Origin: Asaia lannensis NBRC 102526 | GTDB taxonomy: Bacteria; Pseudomonadota; Alphaproteobacteria; Acetobacterales; Acetobacteraceae | Length of the DNA: 64,000 nucleotides | Reading direction: 5' to 3' | Assembly: GCF_024054035.1 (NCBI RefSeq) | Contig: NZ_JAMXQU010000004.1 | Location: 124,001-188,000 of the forward strand | Shown: positions 46,079 to 56,195 of the stretch, in pieces | Numbering within the stretch: the first letter of the stretch is position 1 | How the letters are laid out: every line of letters begins with the position of its first letter | Notes under the pieces: model-generated | The model's database searches: none | The model's input: the letters and a program-made list of their open reading frames with translations, nothing else | Told to the model about the DNA's origin: nothing | Translations under genes and position numbers: made by a program

Positions 46079-48190
46079 ATGTTCGATCTGGCCCTCCGTG
46101 GTGTTGCAAAAACCGATTCCACCCTGCTGCGTCTGCGACTGATCGGTCGCATGGAAGCCACTACACTGACTGGTGAAAGTGTGTTGCCTGTTGGCGGGAA
46201 GACGAAGGGATTACTTGCGATCCTCGCGTTATCGGATCGCAAACCTGTTGCCCGCTCCCATCTGGCCGAGCTCCTCTGGAGCCGTCGCCCGGACGATCTT
46301 GCGCGCGCGTCCCTTCGGCAGGAGATCCATCGCCTTCTCGATGCGCTCAGTCCGCTCGGTGTGGATGTAATCGATGTGCAGCGACACACGCTCGCGCTGA
46401 AACCAGCCCTGACCTCGGTCGATGTCGAACGTATTCTCAACGGCGGCAAATCCATCCTGCGCGACCTGCCACCGCCGAGCGACGTGCTGCTAGGTGAACT
46501 CAACGGTATCGATCCTGCCTTCAATGAATGGATCGAGGGGCAGCGCACGCGCCTCAACCGTCATATCTACCAGCTTTTCGAGAGTGCGTTGCGCACACAG
46601 GTCGATCCCGACGCCATTCTGGAGACGGCCGATCATCTCCTGGTGCGCGATGCGCTGAATGAAGCCGCATGGCGTGCCCGTATCCAGGCTTGGGTGACCA
46701 AAGGAGAATACGCGCAGGCTGCTACTCTGGGCGATCAGGTTGTACAGCTTTTTCAGGATCAGCTCGGCACCGTGCCTGGTCCGGCCACGATGGGGCTGGT
46801 TCGTGGCTTGCAGGAGCGAATCGCCTTCGATTCCTATGCGAAGACCCATCACGGAGCGTCAGCCGACCTCGATCCGGCTCTCGTTCATGCCGATATTCAT
46901 GTCGAGAACTCGGGCATGTTCGCCGGTGGTGGAGGAGAGGGGTCATTTCTTTCGGCTGGCCCGCCAGCACGTTCGCTCGGCTCGATTGCTGTCGCGCCCC
47001 TCAAATCGACGGGTGGGGCGCATGCCGACATGTTGGCTGCGGAACTGACAGAACGCCTCGAAGTCAAGCTTGTCGGGCTGCAGACCTTTACTGTCGTGCC
47101 GTTCCCTGAAACGCCGCTGGGTGAGACGGGGCCGCTACTCGGCAACACGCATAATCCCGGGACGGATTACGTCATTTCGGGTCTCGTGCGCGTCAATGGC
47201 GATCATGACGAGACTTCGGAAGGTTACGTGATTATCCGCCTCCTCAGTCTGAGGCAGGAGGGAAGCGTCGTCTGGGCAGACCGGTTCGAGTTGCCGAAGG
47301 ATACGCGCGCCCAGCGTGCGCTGCTATTCTATGTGATGAAATCGCTGCAATGGTCGCTCTTCGTGTCCGAAGGGCAGCGCATGATGTCGCGTCCCATCGC
47401 CGAATTGTCCTCTTTCCAGATGGCGATCCGGGCTTTGACGTTGCTGCTGCGTTGCGATGTGACTCTCTCCGGCGAGCTTGAAGAACTGGTCGAGCGGGCC
47501 TATCAGTCCGATCAGGAATCGGTTTTCGTTCTTTACGTGCGGTCGCTCATACGTTTCTTCCTGTATCAGGAAGATCTCGCGTCAACGCCGAGAGAAGACA
47601 TCGAGGAGATTGCTGCGGCTGCGGGCTATGTGGCCATTCAGCTTCGTGCCAATCCGCTGGGTGTGTGGCTTTCCATGCTGACGCGCACCTTCACGCCCGG
47701 CCAGCTCGACGAGGCCAAGGCGCTCACTGCGGAATATACCGGAGCGGGTGGCGTTTTTCCGGCTATTGCGATCTCGCCATCGGTGCATACGCTCAAGGCC
47801 ATTCAGGCATTGTTGAGCGGGCAGAAATCGATAGCGCTTGAGGAAATACAGCAATTCCGTGCCTTGCGTGCCTCGCAACCTCTGGCTGTGCTGTCCGAGC
47901 CATTCAGCATTTTCGTGCTTGAGGCGTCGGGTAATAACGAAGAAGCCAGACAGGCGGGCGCCGCATTCGTCAGCCTCTATCCGAGAAGCGCGGCCGGTGT
48001 GCTCTACTATCTCGTGGCTCTCGCCTCGCATGGTATGGGTGAGGAAACCGAACGCGTGAAACGCCATCTTATGCGTCTCGTGCCGGACGTAACGATTGCC
48101 AGCATTCTCGCGCGGCATGCATTCCTGCCAGAGAAAATGCAGGGCTGGCTGCGCGAAATGCTCGAACGGGTCAGTATCCCCAGAGGATAA
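46079..48190 (+). CDS. SARP/BTAD-type transcriptional regulator
   Basis: The 703-residue protein begins with an OmpR-like winged helix used in SARP activators (LRLIGRMEATTLTG, then KTKGLLAILALSDRKPVARSHLAELLW and RQEIHRLL), followed by a BTAD helical bundle (ADHLLVRDALNEAAWRARIQAW). The middle (about 300-450) contains SIAVAPLKSTGGAHADMLAAELTERLEVKL, similar to the FlgO/TolB-like domain of CadC-type regulators, and the C-terminal 250 residues are TPR-like helices. Targets are unknown. It is not next to a biosynthetic cluster. It lies directly upstream of the essential leuS group but probably with its own promoter. Confidence 0.88.
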   Translation: MFDLALRGVAKTDSTLLRLRLIGRMEATTLTGESVLPVGGKTKGLLAILALSDRKPVARSHLAELLWSRRPDDLARASLRQEIHRLLDALSPLGVDVIDVQRHTLALKPALTSVDVERILNGGKSILRDLPPPSDVLLGELNGIDPAFNEWIEGQRTRLNRHIYQLFESALRTQVDPDAILETADHLLVRDALNEAAWRARIQAWVTKGEYAQAATLGDQVVQLFQDQLGTVPGPATMGLVRGLQERIAFDSYAKTHHGASADLDPALVHADIHVENSGMFAGGGGEGSFLSAGPPARSLGSIAVAPLKSTGGAHADMLAAELTERLEVKLVGLQTFTVVPFPETPLGETGPLLGNTHNPGTDYVISGLVRVNGDHDETSEGYVIIRLLSLRQEGSVVWADRFELPKDTRAQRALLFYVMKSLQWSLFVSEGQRMMSRPIAELSSFQMAIRALTLLLRCDVTLSGELEELVERAYQSDQESVFVLYVRSLIRFFLYQEDLASTPREDIEEIAAAAGYVAIQLRANPLGVWLSMLTRTFTPGQLDEAKALTAEYTGAGGVFPAIAISPSVHTLKAIQALLSGQKSIALEEIQQFRALRASQPLAVLSEPFSIFVLEASGNNEEARQAGAAFVSLYPRSAAGVLYYLVALASHGMGEETERVKRHLMRLVPDVTIASILARHAFLPEKMQGWLREMLERVSIPRG

Positions 48191-48308
48191 ATCATTGCCC
48201 CGCTTGGCGTGGCCGGGCGGGCGCGATATGAACGATCAATAAAGCCGGACGCGGGTACCGCGATCGGGGATTTCGACACGCGGCCAGTGCCAGTCTAATA
48301 GGGACATC

Positions 48309-48842
48309 ATGACACCTCGTTTGCAGCCGATCGCCCCTCTCAACGCGCCCGTAAAGGCGACGTCATTCCTGGGGCGGTTTCTTCCCGTTCTGCCTCTCTG
48401 TGCCCTGATGGCGCTGAGTGCCTGTGGCGGCGGGCGCGATCCCGACAGCCTGACACAGCCCCGCAACCATCTTCTGGGCGTCGATCGTGGCGCTACCGGC
48501 GGTGACGACCAGCTTCAGGGCGGCGTGAATGCCTATCTGTGGCGCGGTGCGATCGATACGCTGTCATTCATGCCTTTCGCTTCGGCCGATGCCAATGGCG
48601 GCGTGATCCTGACTGACTGGTACCAGCCCCCGGCCAGCACGAATGAGCGCTTCAAGATTGCAGCGTATATTCTCGATCGTCGACTGCGTTCGGATGCCCT
48701 TCGCGTATCTGTTTTCCGTCAGGAGAAGCAGGGAAGCGAATGGGTCGATACGCCGGTCGCCGCAAATACAACCTCTGACATTACGACGCGCATTCTCGCC
48801 CGTGCCCGCCAGCTGCGCGCGGATAACGGCAACCGGGACTGA
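48309..48842 (+). CDS. DUF3576-domain lipoprotein
   Basis: The 177-residue protein has a long N-terminal leader with the lipobox ALSACGGG and the DUF3576 core LWRGAIDTLSFMPFASADANGGVILTDWY (read as adjacent blocks). The family is an uncharacterised outer-membrane lipoprotein of alphaproteobacteria, usually found directly upstream of leuS, as here (46 nt). That stable association with leuS and lptE suggests an envelope role. Confidence 0.93.
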   Translation: MTPRLQPIAPLNAPVKATSFLGRFLPVLPLCALMALSACGGGRDPDSLTQPRNHLLGVDRGATGGDDQLQGGVNAYLWRGAIDTLSFMPFASADANGGVILTDWYQPPASTNERFKIAAYILDRRLRSDALRVSVFRQEKQGSEWVDTPVAANTTSDITTRILARARQLRADNGNRD

Positions 48843-48888
48843 TCCCGGTTTCCATGCACGATACGACCGGAACAGACGATAGAAGATC

Positions 48889-51486
48889 ATGACGGAACAA
48901 GAGACACTCGGCTACGATTTCACAAAGGCCGAGCCCGGTTGGCAGGCCCGTTGGGATTCAGTGCGCGCTTTCGCCGCTGACGATCATCCTGCGGCCGACA
49001 AGCCGAAATACTACGTGCTTGAGATGTTCCCCTACCCGTCCGGTCAGCTTCATATGGGGCACGTACGTAACTATGCGCTGGGCGATGTAGTGGCGCGCTA
49101 CAAGCGCGCACGCGGTTTTTCGGTATTGCACCCCATGGGCTGGGACGCCTTCGGCCTGCCCGCAGAAAATGCGGCGCGCGAGCGCGGTGTGCATCCCGGC
49201 CAGTGGACGCTCGACAATATCGCTGCAATGCGCAGCACGTTGCAGCGTCTGGGCTTTTCCCTGGACTGGGAGCGCGAGATTGCAACCTGTCTGCCGGAGT
49301 ATTACGGGCACCAGCAGAAGCTCTTTCTCGACATGTGGCGCAAGGGTCTTGTCGAGCGTCGTGAGTCCTCGGTCAACTGGGACCCGGTGGATAACACCGT
49401 TCTGGCAAATGAACAGGTTGTCGACGGACGTGGCTGGCGCTCAGGTGCGCTGATCGAGAAAAAGCGCCTGTCGCAATGGTTCCTCAAGATCACCGACTTC
49501 GCCGCACCGCTCCTTGAAGGGTTGGACAAGCTCGATCGTTGGCCTGCGCGTGTGCGTGTTATGCAGGAGCGCTGGATCGGTCGTTCTGAAGGCGCGCGCG
49601 TGCGTTTCGCACTTCACGCGCCGCCGGAAGGATACGATGTCGATCTCGATTCGGTAGAGGTCTTCACAACCCGGCCCGATACGCTGTTCGGCATGAGTTT
49701 TGTAGCTATTGCTGCCGATCATCCGCTGGCAGCCAAGGTTGCACGCGAAAATGACGCGGCGCGTGCTTTCATTGAGGAATGCCAGCGTCTGGGCACTTCC
49801 GAAGAAGTCATCGAAGCCGCTGAAAAGCGCGGCTTCGATACCGGACTGCGCGTCAGCAATCCGTTTGCTCCCGATGAGACTGTGCCGGTCTGGATCGCGA
49901 ATTTCGTCCTGATGGAATACGGAACGGGCGCGGTTTTCGGTTGTCCCTGCGGTGACCAGCGCGATCTGGATTTCGCCCGCAAATACGATCTGCCCGTTCG
50001 TCCCGTCATTCTGCCGCCGGGCGAGCAGCAATCCAGCTTTACCGTTGGCAAGACTGCGGTGACAGGTGAGGGAACGCTCATCAATTCGGGTTTCCTCGAT
50101 GGGCTCGACACGGCAGAAGGCAAGCGCAAGGCCATCGAACGCCTCGAAGCCATGGGCGTCGGACGCAGTGTCGTGAACTGGCGCTTGCGCGACTGGGGTA
50201 TTTCACGCCAGCGCTACTGGGGCTGCCCTATTCCGGTCATTCATTGCGAGACATGCGGCGCCGTACCGGTTCCCGACGATCAGCTGCCGGTCAAGCTGCC
50301 CGATGACGTGACGTTCGATCGTCCGGGCAATCCGCTCGATCATCACCCGAGCTGGAAGCATGTCGATTGCCCGCAATGCGGTGCAAAGGCCCGTCGCGAG
50401 ACAGATACGTTCGATACTTTCGTCGACAGCTCATGGTATTTCGCGCGTTTCACCGCGCCTCATGCCAGCACCCCGACCGATCCTGCCGCGGCCAATTCAT
50501 GGCTTCCGGTCGATCAGTATATCGGCGGTATCGAGCATGCGATCCTTCATCTGCTCTATGCACGCTTCTTTACAAGGGCGATGCATGAGACGGGTCATCT
50601 GGATGTGGACGAGCCCTTCGACGGGCTGTTCACGCAGGGCATGATCACTCATGAAAGCTATCGCGACGCAGGCGGCTGGCTGGCGCCCGAAGATGTCGTG
50701 CGCTCGGGTGAAGGCTATGTGCGTCGCGATAATGGTGAGCCGGTCCAGCTCGGACGTTCCGAGAAAATGTCCAAATCCAAGCGCAACACGGTTTCGCCCA
50801 CGGCGATTATCGAGCGCTTCGGTGCCGATACGGCGCGCTGGTTCGTTCTGTCCGACAGCCCGCCGGAACGCGATATGGAGTGGACCGAAGCCGGTGTGGC
50901 AGCGTCGGCCCGTTTCGGTCAGCGCCTGTATCGACTGGTGCAGAATGTCGCTGCGTCGGTGCCTCAGGACGCCGCGTTTGCTGAGGGCGGTCGCAGCCTG
51001 AGACAGGCCACGCATCGCACGATCAAGGCTGTTACCGAGGCACTTGAGGGCTTTACCCCCAATGTGGCGGTGGCTCGTCTGCATGAGCTAAGCGCAGCAC
51101 TCGCCGAAGCCGAAAAATCCTCTGAAGAGGGCATAGGTGCGGCGCGTCGCGAGGCCGCACTTTCCCTGGCCCTGCTGGTTGCGCCGATGATGCCGCATCT
51201 CGCCGAAGAGATGGTGTCCCTGCTCGAACCGGGTGGCGCGATGGTTGTAGAACGTGCATGGCCTGAAGCGCTGGAAGAATTCCTTGCGCTGGACAGCATC
51301 ACGCTCGGCGTCCAGATCATGGGCAAGCTGCGCGGTACGATCGAAGTGCCGCCCGATGCACCCTCTGATATGGTTCTGCCTCTTGCCGAAGCCGAACCCA
51401 ATGTCGCACGGATGCTCGAAGGCAAGCGTATCGTCAAGCGCATCCATGTGCCCAACCGTATCGTCAATTTCGTGGTGGCAGGCTGA
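48889..51486 (+). CDS. leuS: Leucyl-tRNA synthetase
   Basis: The 865-residue class I synthetase charges tRNA-Leu. The HIGH-type motif is in [15 protein letters not shown], the KMSKS motif is [14 protein letters not shown], and the editing domain (about 230-420) holds the conserved TTRPDTLFG. Its length is normal and no truncation is visible. It is followed after 3 nt by lptE. Confidence 0.98.
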   Translation: MTEQETLGYDFTKAEPGWQARWDSVRAFAADDHPAADKPKYYVLEMFPYPSGQLHMGHVRNYALGDVVARYKRARGFSVLHPMGWDAFGLPAENAARERGVHPGQWTLDNIAAMRSTLQRLGFSLDWEREIATCLPEYYGHQQKLFLDMWRKGLVERRESSVNWDPVDNTVLANEQVVDGRGWRSGALIEKKRLSQWFLKITDFAAPLLEGLDKLDRWPARVRVMQERWIGRSEGARVRFALHAPPEGYDVDLDSVEVFTTRPDTLFGMSFVAIAADHPLAAKVARENDAARAFIEECQRLGTSEEVIEAAEKRGFDTGLRVSNPFAPDETVPVWIANFVLMEYGTGAVFGCPCGDQRDLDFARKYDLPVRPVILPPGEQQSSFTVGKTAVTGEGTLINSGFLDGLDTAEGKRKAIERLEAMGVGRSVVNWRLRDWGISRQRYWGCPIPVIHCETCGAVPVPDDQLPVKLPDDVTFDRPGNPLDHHPSWKHVDCPQCGAKARRETDTFDTFVDSSWYFARFTAPHASTPTDPAAANSWLPVDQYIGGIEHAILHLLYARFFTRAMHETGHLDVDEPFDGLFTQGMITHESYRDAGGWLAPEDVVRSGEGYVRRDNGEPVQLGRSEKMSKSKRNTVSPTAIIERFGADTARWFVLSDSPPERDMEWTEAGVAASARFGQRLYRLVQNVAASVPQDAAFAEGGRSLRQATHRTIKAVTEALEGFTPNVAVARLHELSAALAEAEKSSEEGIGAARREAALSLALLVAPMMPHLAEEMVSLLEPGGAMVVERAWPEALEEFLALDSITLGVQIMGKLRGTIEVPPDAPSDMVLPLAEAEPNVARMLEGKRIVKRIHVPNRIVNFVVAG

Positions 51487-51489
51487 TCC

Positions 51490-52140
51490 ATGCGTCGTTT
51501 CGTCCTGCTTGCTGCCTTGACCCTGAGCGGATGCGGTTTCCAGCCGCTCTATGGAAGCAATGGGGACGGTGGTGCGCGTGTGGTGCATGAAATGCAGCGC
51601 ATCTACGTGGCCAACATTCCCGAGCGTCAGGGGCAGGAACTGCGTCTGGCTTTGCAGGAGCAGCTGGGCAGCGGCAGCACGAAGGCGCCGGACGGTTACA
51701 CGCTCAATGTCAGTTTCAACGTGAATGCTTCTGTGATCGATATCCACAGCGACAATACGGCCGGGCGTTTCCGTGAAATCGGCACAGCGCACTGGCGTCT
51801 GTTCACCGTCGAACAGACGCCGAAACTGGTGGCAGAAGGCGACGTCAACGAGCTTGACGGGTTCAATGCGACCTTCGAGCAGTATCTGGCCCAGACGCTG
51901 AATGACGAGACGGTGCGTGCACGCCTCGCCCAGACGCTTGCCGGGTCGATCCGCCAGCAGATTGCCGTGTGGTTCAAATCCCAGATCAAGCCCTCGCGCA
52001 ACAATGCCAGAGACGTGCCTTCGTATTTCGATCCGAACGCTATGCCGACGCAGAACGGTCAGCCTTATGAGAAGGCCGGACCGGACGGTTTCCCTGCGGC
52101 AGCTACGGGACGTACGGACCTCAACAGCACGGATAACTGA
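51490..52140 (+). CDS. lptE: LPS-assembly lipoprotein LptE
   Basis: The 216-residue lipoprotein has the lipobox LTLSGCGFQPLYG and a fold in which IPERQGQELRLALQEQL is the conserved helix. LptE forms the outer-membrane plug of the LptD translocon that inserts lipopolysaccharide. The leuS-lptE-holA gene order is widely conserved in proteobacteria and supports the assignment. Confidence 0.93.
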   Translation: MRRFVLLAALTLSGCGFQPLYGSNGDGGARVVHEMQRIYVANIPERQGQELRLALQEQLGSGSTKAPDGYTLNVSFNVNASVIDIHSDNTAGRFREIGTAHWRLFTVEQTPKLVAEGDVNELDGFNATFEQYLAQTLNDETVRARLAQTLAGSIRQQIAVWFKSQIKPSRNNARDVPSYFDPNAMPTQNGQPYEKAGPDGFPAAATGRTDLNSTDN

Positions 52141-52146
52141 GCGCGC

Positions 52147-53157
52147 ATGAAGATCGATGCCCGCTCGACTGCCCGCACACTGGCCGAAATCGGCAAGTGG
52201 CGCGGCGTCCTGCTTTATGGTGACGATTTCGGCCTGATCCGAGAACGGGCTGCGCAATGCGTCCGGCAGATCGCGGAGTCTCTCGACGATCCTTTTCGTG
52301 TGGCCCTGCTCGATCAGGAACAGCATGCTCGTGTCGAGGAAGAAGTCGGCGCCCTGTCGCTGATAGGCGGTCGTCGTGTGGTCTGGATACGCGACGGGCA
52401 GGACGCCCTTCTTCCGCGCGTCATGGCAGCGCTCGCTATCGAGAGCGACACGGTCATGGTGATCGAAGCGCCCGGTCTTGTGTCGCGCGCCAAGCTGCGC
52501 ACGACGCTCGAAGCGCATAAATCCGTTGCCTCGATCGGGTGTTATCCCGAAGAGGGCAAGAACCTTGTGGCTTCGCTGGCCGACCTGTTTCGCGATGCGT
52601 CTGTGACCATAGACCGTGACGCCTTGTTCTGGCTGTCATCCGTCCTGGGGGCAGATCGGGCGGCGATACGCAGCGAGGTGGAAAAGCTCGTGCTCTATGC
52701 GGGTGAGGGCGGGCGACTGACACTGGATGAGTGCCAGGAATGCATAGGCGATTCCGCCAGCGCCACGCTCGACGATGCCACAACGGCTGCGATGGCGGGT
52801 GATCGTGCAACTGCCGATATCGCACTGGAACGGGCCCTGGCCGACGGTCTTTCTCCCATTGCGCTGGCGCGTGCCTGCCTGTCTCTCATGACCCGATTGC
52901 TGCGTGTGCTCGACTGGATGAGTGAGGGTCAATCGCGTCAGGAGGCCATGAAGCAGCTCAGGCCGCCGGTCTTTTTCAAGAAGACGGAAAGCTTCAACAA
53001 AGCCATCGAACGCTGGGACTGCCCTGCTCTCATGCGTGCCTGCGAGGCCGTTCAGGGTTTCGAACTGGCCTGCAAGCAGACGGGTACCCCCGATCTTGCC
53101 CTGTCTCGTCGTCTGATCGCTCAGCTCTGTCTCGGCCCGAGATCATTCCAGCGTTGA
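52147..53157 (+). CDS. holA: DNA polymerase III subunit delta
   Basis: The 336-residue protein is the clamp-loader wrench that opens the beta sliding clamp. It shows the delta N-terminal domain (VLLYGDDFGLIRERAAQCVRQI), the central LLDQEQHARVEEEVGALSL region and a C-terminal helical collar (LARACLSLMTRLLRVLDWM). It starts 6 nt after lptE, in the classic leuS-lptE-holA order. Confidence 0.94.
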   Translation: MKIDARSTARTLAEIGKWRGVLLYGDDFGLIRERAAQCVRQIAESLDDPFRVALLDQEQHARVEEEVGALSLIGGRRVVWIRDGQDALLPRVMAALAIESDTVMVIEAPGLVSRAKLRTTLEAHKSVASIGCYPEEGKNLVASLADLFRDASVTIDRDALFWLSSVLGADRAAIRSEVEKLVLYAGEGGRLTLDECQECIGDSASATLDDATTAAMAGDRATADIALERALADGLSPIALARACLSLMTRLLRVLDWMSEGQSRQEAMKQLRPPVFFKKTESFNKAIERWDCPALMRACEAVQGFELACKQTGTPDLALSRRLIAQLCLGPRSFQR

Positions 53158-53297
53158 AGTCATCAGATTCTTTTGCCACGCTTCGTGCTCTGACGTTTTC
53201 ATATGCCGGGAGAAGTGGTTTTGCGGTTTAGCGCGTTCCGGCTCGGTCCGGCCTATCCTGTCTATCGCTCGGCCAGTGCTGCAACGCGTAGCATGAC

Positions 53298-54251
53298 ATG
53301 AGAGCAGGTGCGTTTCTGCGCGGACGCGGTGCCGTGGCGGCGGCGCTGCTCGTTCTGGCCACGCTCGTGTTCTGTGCTGTGGCTGCGCCGCTCTATGCCC
53401 GTGCTGTCGGCGTCGACCCTATGGAGTCCAATCTCGCGGGCACCGTGATGCGTGATGGCGTGGCGCTGGACATCATGCAGGCCAATGACAATCCGCTTCA
53501 TCTTGGTCTCTCGCCCATCGGTCCTTCATGGCGCTGGGGGGCTTATGCGCTTGGGGCGGATTCACAGGGGCGCGATATTGCAGCCCGTCTGCTTTACGGT
53601 GCCCGTTCCTCATTGATCATCGCTTTTACCGCCGCCTGTCTCTGCCTCGTGGCTGCCAGCGTCTGCGGTTTGCTGGCCGGCTACTATGGTGGCTGGATCG
53701 ATCTCGTTCTGTCGCGTCTGCTCGATATTCTCTGGGCTGTACCGGTCTATCTTTTTGCCATCAGCCTGAGTGTGGTGACTGTCGGCCATGAACTTTCACT
53801 TGGGCCGTTCCACCTGCGTGCAGATTCCCTGCTTCTGCCTATCGGCATTATTGCGCTGATTTATGTGCCTTACGCTGCGCGCCCCATACGGGCCCGCACC
53901 AAGAGCCTCAAGAACGCTGGCTTCGTTCTGGCGGCGCGCGGGCTTGGGGCTTCCTCCCTCAGGATCGTTCTGCGTGAAATCCTGCCCTCTCTGGCAGAGA
54001 CCGTGCTCGTTCTCGTTCCGCTGATTATGGCGCTATGTCTTCTGGCGGAATCCGCCTTGTCTTTCCTCAGTCTGGGCGTGCAGGCGCCTGCGGCGTCATG
54101 GGGCAGTCTGATCCATGACGGCGAGGGGCTGATCTATAGCCGCCCCGTCGTGGCGATTGCACCGGGACTGGCCATCATCATCACTGTGCTGGCGCTCAAT
54201 ACACTTGGCGATGCGGTTCAGACGGCGCTGCGTGTGCGAGGCAGGCGATGA
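53298..54251 (+). CDS. Peptide/nickel-type ABC transporter permease (DppC-like)
   Basis: The 317-residue permease has an N-terminal helix, a periplasmic loop (LGADSQGRDIAARLLYGARSSL, the DppC hallmark) and five further helices with the coupling loop FVLAARGLGASSLRIVLREILPSL. It is the first gene of a four-gene transporter operon. Its last codons overlap the next gene by ATGA (54248-54251). The substrate (peptides, nickel or others) cannot be read from sequence. Confidence 0.93.
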   Translation: MRAGAFLRGRGAVAAALLVLATLVFCAVAAPLYARAVGVDPMESNLAGTVMRDGVALDIMQANDNPLHLGLSPIGPSWRWGAYALGADSQGRDIAARLLYGARSSLIIAFTAACLCLVAASVCGLLAGYYGGWIDLVLSRLLDILWAVPVYLFAISLSVVTVGHELSLGPFHLRADSLLLPIGIIALIYVPYAARPIRARTKSLKNAGFVLAARGLGASSLRIVLREILPSLAETVLVLVPLIMALCLLAESALSFLSLGVQAPAASWGSLIHDGEGLIYSRPVVAIAPGLAIIITVLALNTLGDAVQTALRVRGRR

Positions 54252-55228
54252 AGGCCTTTTTCTCACGTCTGGGGCAAATGCTGTTTGTCCTGTTCGGAAT
54301 TTCCGTTCTGGTTTTCGTCGTGTTTTTTGCGACGCCTGGCTCGGATCCTTCCGCGCGTATCGCCGGGCGTGGAGCAAGCCCGGAAATCGTGCAGCGCGTA
54401 CGCCATGATTACGGCTTCGACCGGTCACTGCCCGTGCGTTATCTCACGATGATGGATCATCTGTTCGTCTCGCGCGATCTCACATCCTATGTCAATCACG
54501 GACAGAATGTGGTGACGGAGGTATTCGATGCCGCACCGGTCACGCTGTCGCTGGTTCTGTGGGCAGCGGTGTTCTGGATTGGCGGGGCACTGTTTTTCGG
54601 CATGGTCGGGGCGGTCTGGCAAGGGGGGAGGCTAGACCGACTGGTTTCAGTCCTGGCTCTGATCGGGCTTTCCATTCCGGTTTTCTGGCTGGGCGAGATG
54701 GTCAATCTCGTCAGCCAGAGCCGTTTTCACGACAGCTTCCTGTTCCGGTGGGTGCCCCCACTGGGTTATGTTCCGCTCGGCACCAGCGTGACGGGGTGGG
54801 CCAGATCCCTCATCCTGCCAGCGCTTACGCTTTCGGTGGCTTTTATCGGCTTGTATAGCCGCGTCCTGCGCACCGATCTGCTGACGGCCATGCAGGATGA
54901 GTCGCTACGCACCGCGCGCGCCAAAGGGGTGGGGCCGTGGCGATTATGGTTCTGCCATGCGCTGCGCCTTTCGGGTCTGAGCGCCCTCTCGCTTTTCGGC
55001 CTCGATTTTGCACAGCTTCTTGGTGGTGGGGCCTTGCTGACAGAAGTCGTTTTTGCCCTGCCCGGTGTCGGTCACCTGACCTATCAGGGGCTCAGTACGC
55101 TCGACCTGCCATTGATCATGGCCACTGTACTTTATGCGGCTTTTTTTGTTGTCATGGCCAATGCCCTGATCGACGGGCTGTATCGTCTGCTCGACCCGCG
55201 TATCGGGGGGGGATCGCATGGGGAGTGA
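54248..55228 (+). CDS. Peptide/nickel-type ABC transporter permease (DppB-like)
   Basis: The 326-residue permease starts with the DppB-type helix (LFVLFGISVLVFVVFF), then IVQRVRHDYGFDRSLPVRYL, five more helices and the coupling loop LRTARAKGVGPWRLWFCHALRLSGL. It pairs with the DppC-like permease upstream. The order C-then-B is the reverse of the commoner dppB-dppC order. It overlaps the following ATPase gene by 11 bp. Confidence 0.93.
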   Translation: MKAFFSRLGQMLFVLFGISVLVFVVFFATPGSDPSARIAGRGASPEIVQRVRHDYGFDRSLPVRYLTMMDHLFVSRDLTSYVNHGQNVVTEVFDAAPVTLSLVLWAAVFWIGGALFFGMVGAVWQGGRLDRLVSVLALIGLSIPVFWLGEMVNLVSQSRFHDSFLFRWVPPLGYVPLGTSVTGWARSLILPALTLSVAFIGLYSRVLRTDLLTAMQDESLRTARAKGVGPWRLWFCHALRLSGLSALSLFGLDFAQLLGGGALLTEVVFALPGVGHLTYQGLSTLDLPLIMATVLYAAFFVVMANALIDGLYRLLDPRIGGGSHGE

Positions 55229-56195
55229 GCCCCTTCTGTCGCTTCATGATGTGCGACTGCGCCACCCTGCTGCAGGCATGTTGCTCGATGGCGTGTCGCT
55301 TACCCTGCGGCGTGGACAGATTCTTGGCGTCGTGGGTGAGTCCGGGTCGGGCAAGAGTCTGACCGGTCTCAGCGTGCTCGGGCTTCAGCCCGCCGGGGAA
55401 ATGAGCGGTCGCCTCCATTTCGACGGGCAGGATCTTTGCGCGTTTCGCGGACGTGACTGGCAGCGCTTTCGTGGAAGACGCGCCGCCATGATCTTTCAGG
55501 ACCCGATGACTGCCTTTCTGCCGGTAAGGCGCATAGGCGCGCAGATTGTCGAGCAGATCAGGCTACATCTTCCGCTATCGAGACGTGAGGCGCATGCCCG
55601 AGCGGTCGGTTTGCTTGCCCGTATGGGCGTTCCATCGCCGGAACAGACAGCCCGGCGCTTTCCGCACGAGTTATCGGGGGGATTGCGCCAGCGCGCCATG
55701 ATCGCAATGGCAATTTCATGCGAACCGGAGCTGTTGATTGCCGATGAACCGACGACAGCGCTCGATGTCACCGTTCAGGCGCAGATCCTTACCCTTTTGC
55801 GTGAAATCGGGGAGAGAGAGGCCAGCGTCATGCTCATCACTCATGATATGGGGGTCGTTGCGCAAAGCTGTACGGATGTCGCGGTGCTCTATGGGGGCGT
55901 GGTGATCGAGACAGGTCCGGTGGCATCCGTGCTCTCTGCGCCCCTGCATCCGTACACACAAGCCCTGCTGCGAGCCATACCGCCCCTTGATGGCCCGCGC
56001 CCTGACACCCTTCCCGTGATCGACGGGTCGCCTCCATCGCCACAGACCCGTCCCTCCGGTTGCGTGTTTGCTCCACGTTGCCCGCATGTGTCGTTGCCCT
56101 GTCAGACACGCCCTGCCATGCGCAGGGCCGGGGCGGTATCTGCAGGCGCATCAGGGGAGGGAGCACATGAGGTTGCCTGCGTGCTTTACCCATGA
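55218..56195 (+). CDS. ABC transporter ATPase (DppD/OppD-like)
   Basis: The 325-residue ATPase has Walker A VGESGSGKSLTG, signature HELSGGLRQRAMIA, Walker B LLIADEPTTALDV and the C-terminal oligopeptide-type extension (PSGCVFAPRCPH with conserved cysteines, possibly an iron-sulphur site as in DppD). It energises the transporter with the second ATPase. Overlaps on both sides show tight coupling. Confidence 0.94.
   Translation: MGSEPLLSLHDVRLRHPAAGMLLDGVSLTLRRGQILGVVGESGSGKSLTGLSVLGLQPAGEMSGRLHFDGQDLCAFRGRDWQRFRGRRAAMIFQDPMTAFLPVRRIGAQIVEQIRLHLPLSRREAHARAVGLLARMGVPSPEQTARRFPHELSGGLRQRAMIAMAISCEPELLIADEPTTALDVTVQAQILTLLREIGEREASVMLITHDMGVVAQSCTDVAVLYGGVVIETGPVASVLSAPLHPYTQALLRAIPPLDGPRPDTLPVIDGSPPSPQTRPSGCVFAPRCPHVSLPCQTRPAMRRAGAVSAGASGEGAHEVACVLYP

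Noticed and set aside
51088-52518. Minus-strand open frame of 476 codons
   Set aside because: It is antisense to leuS, lptE and holA and shows no domain.
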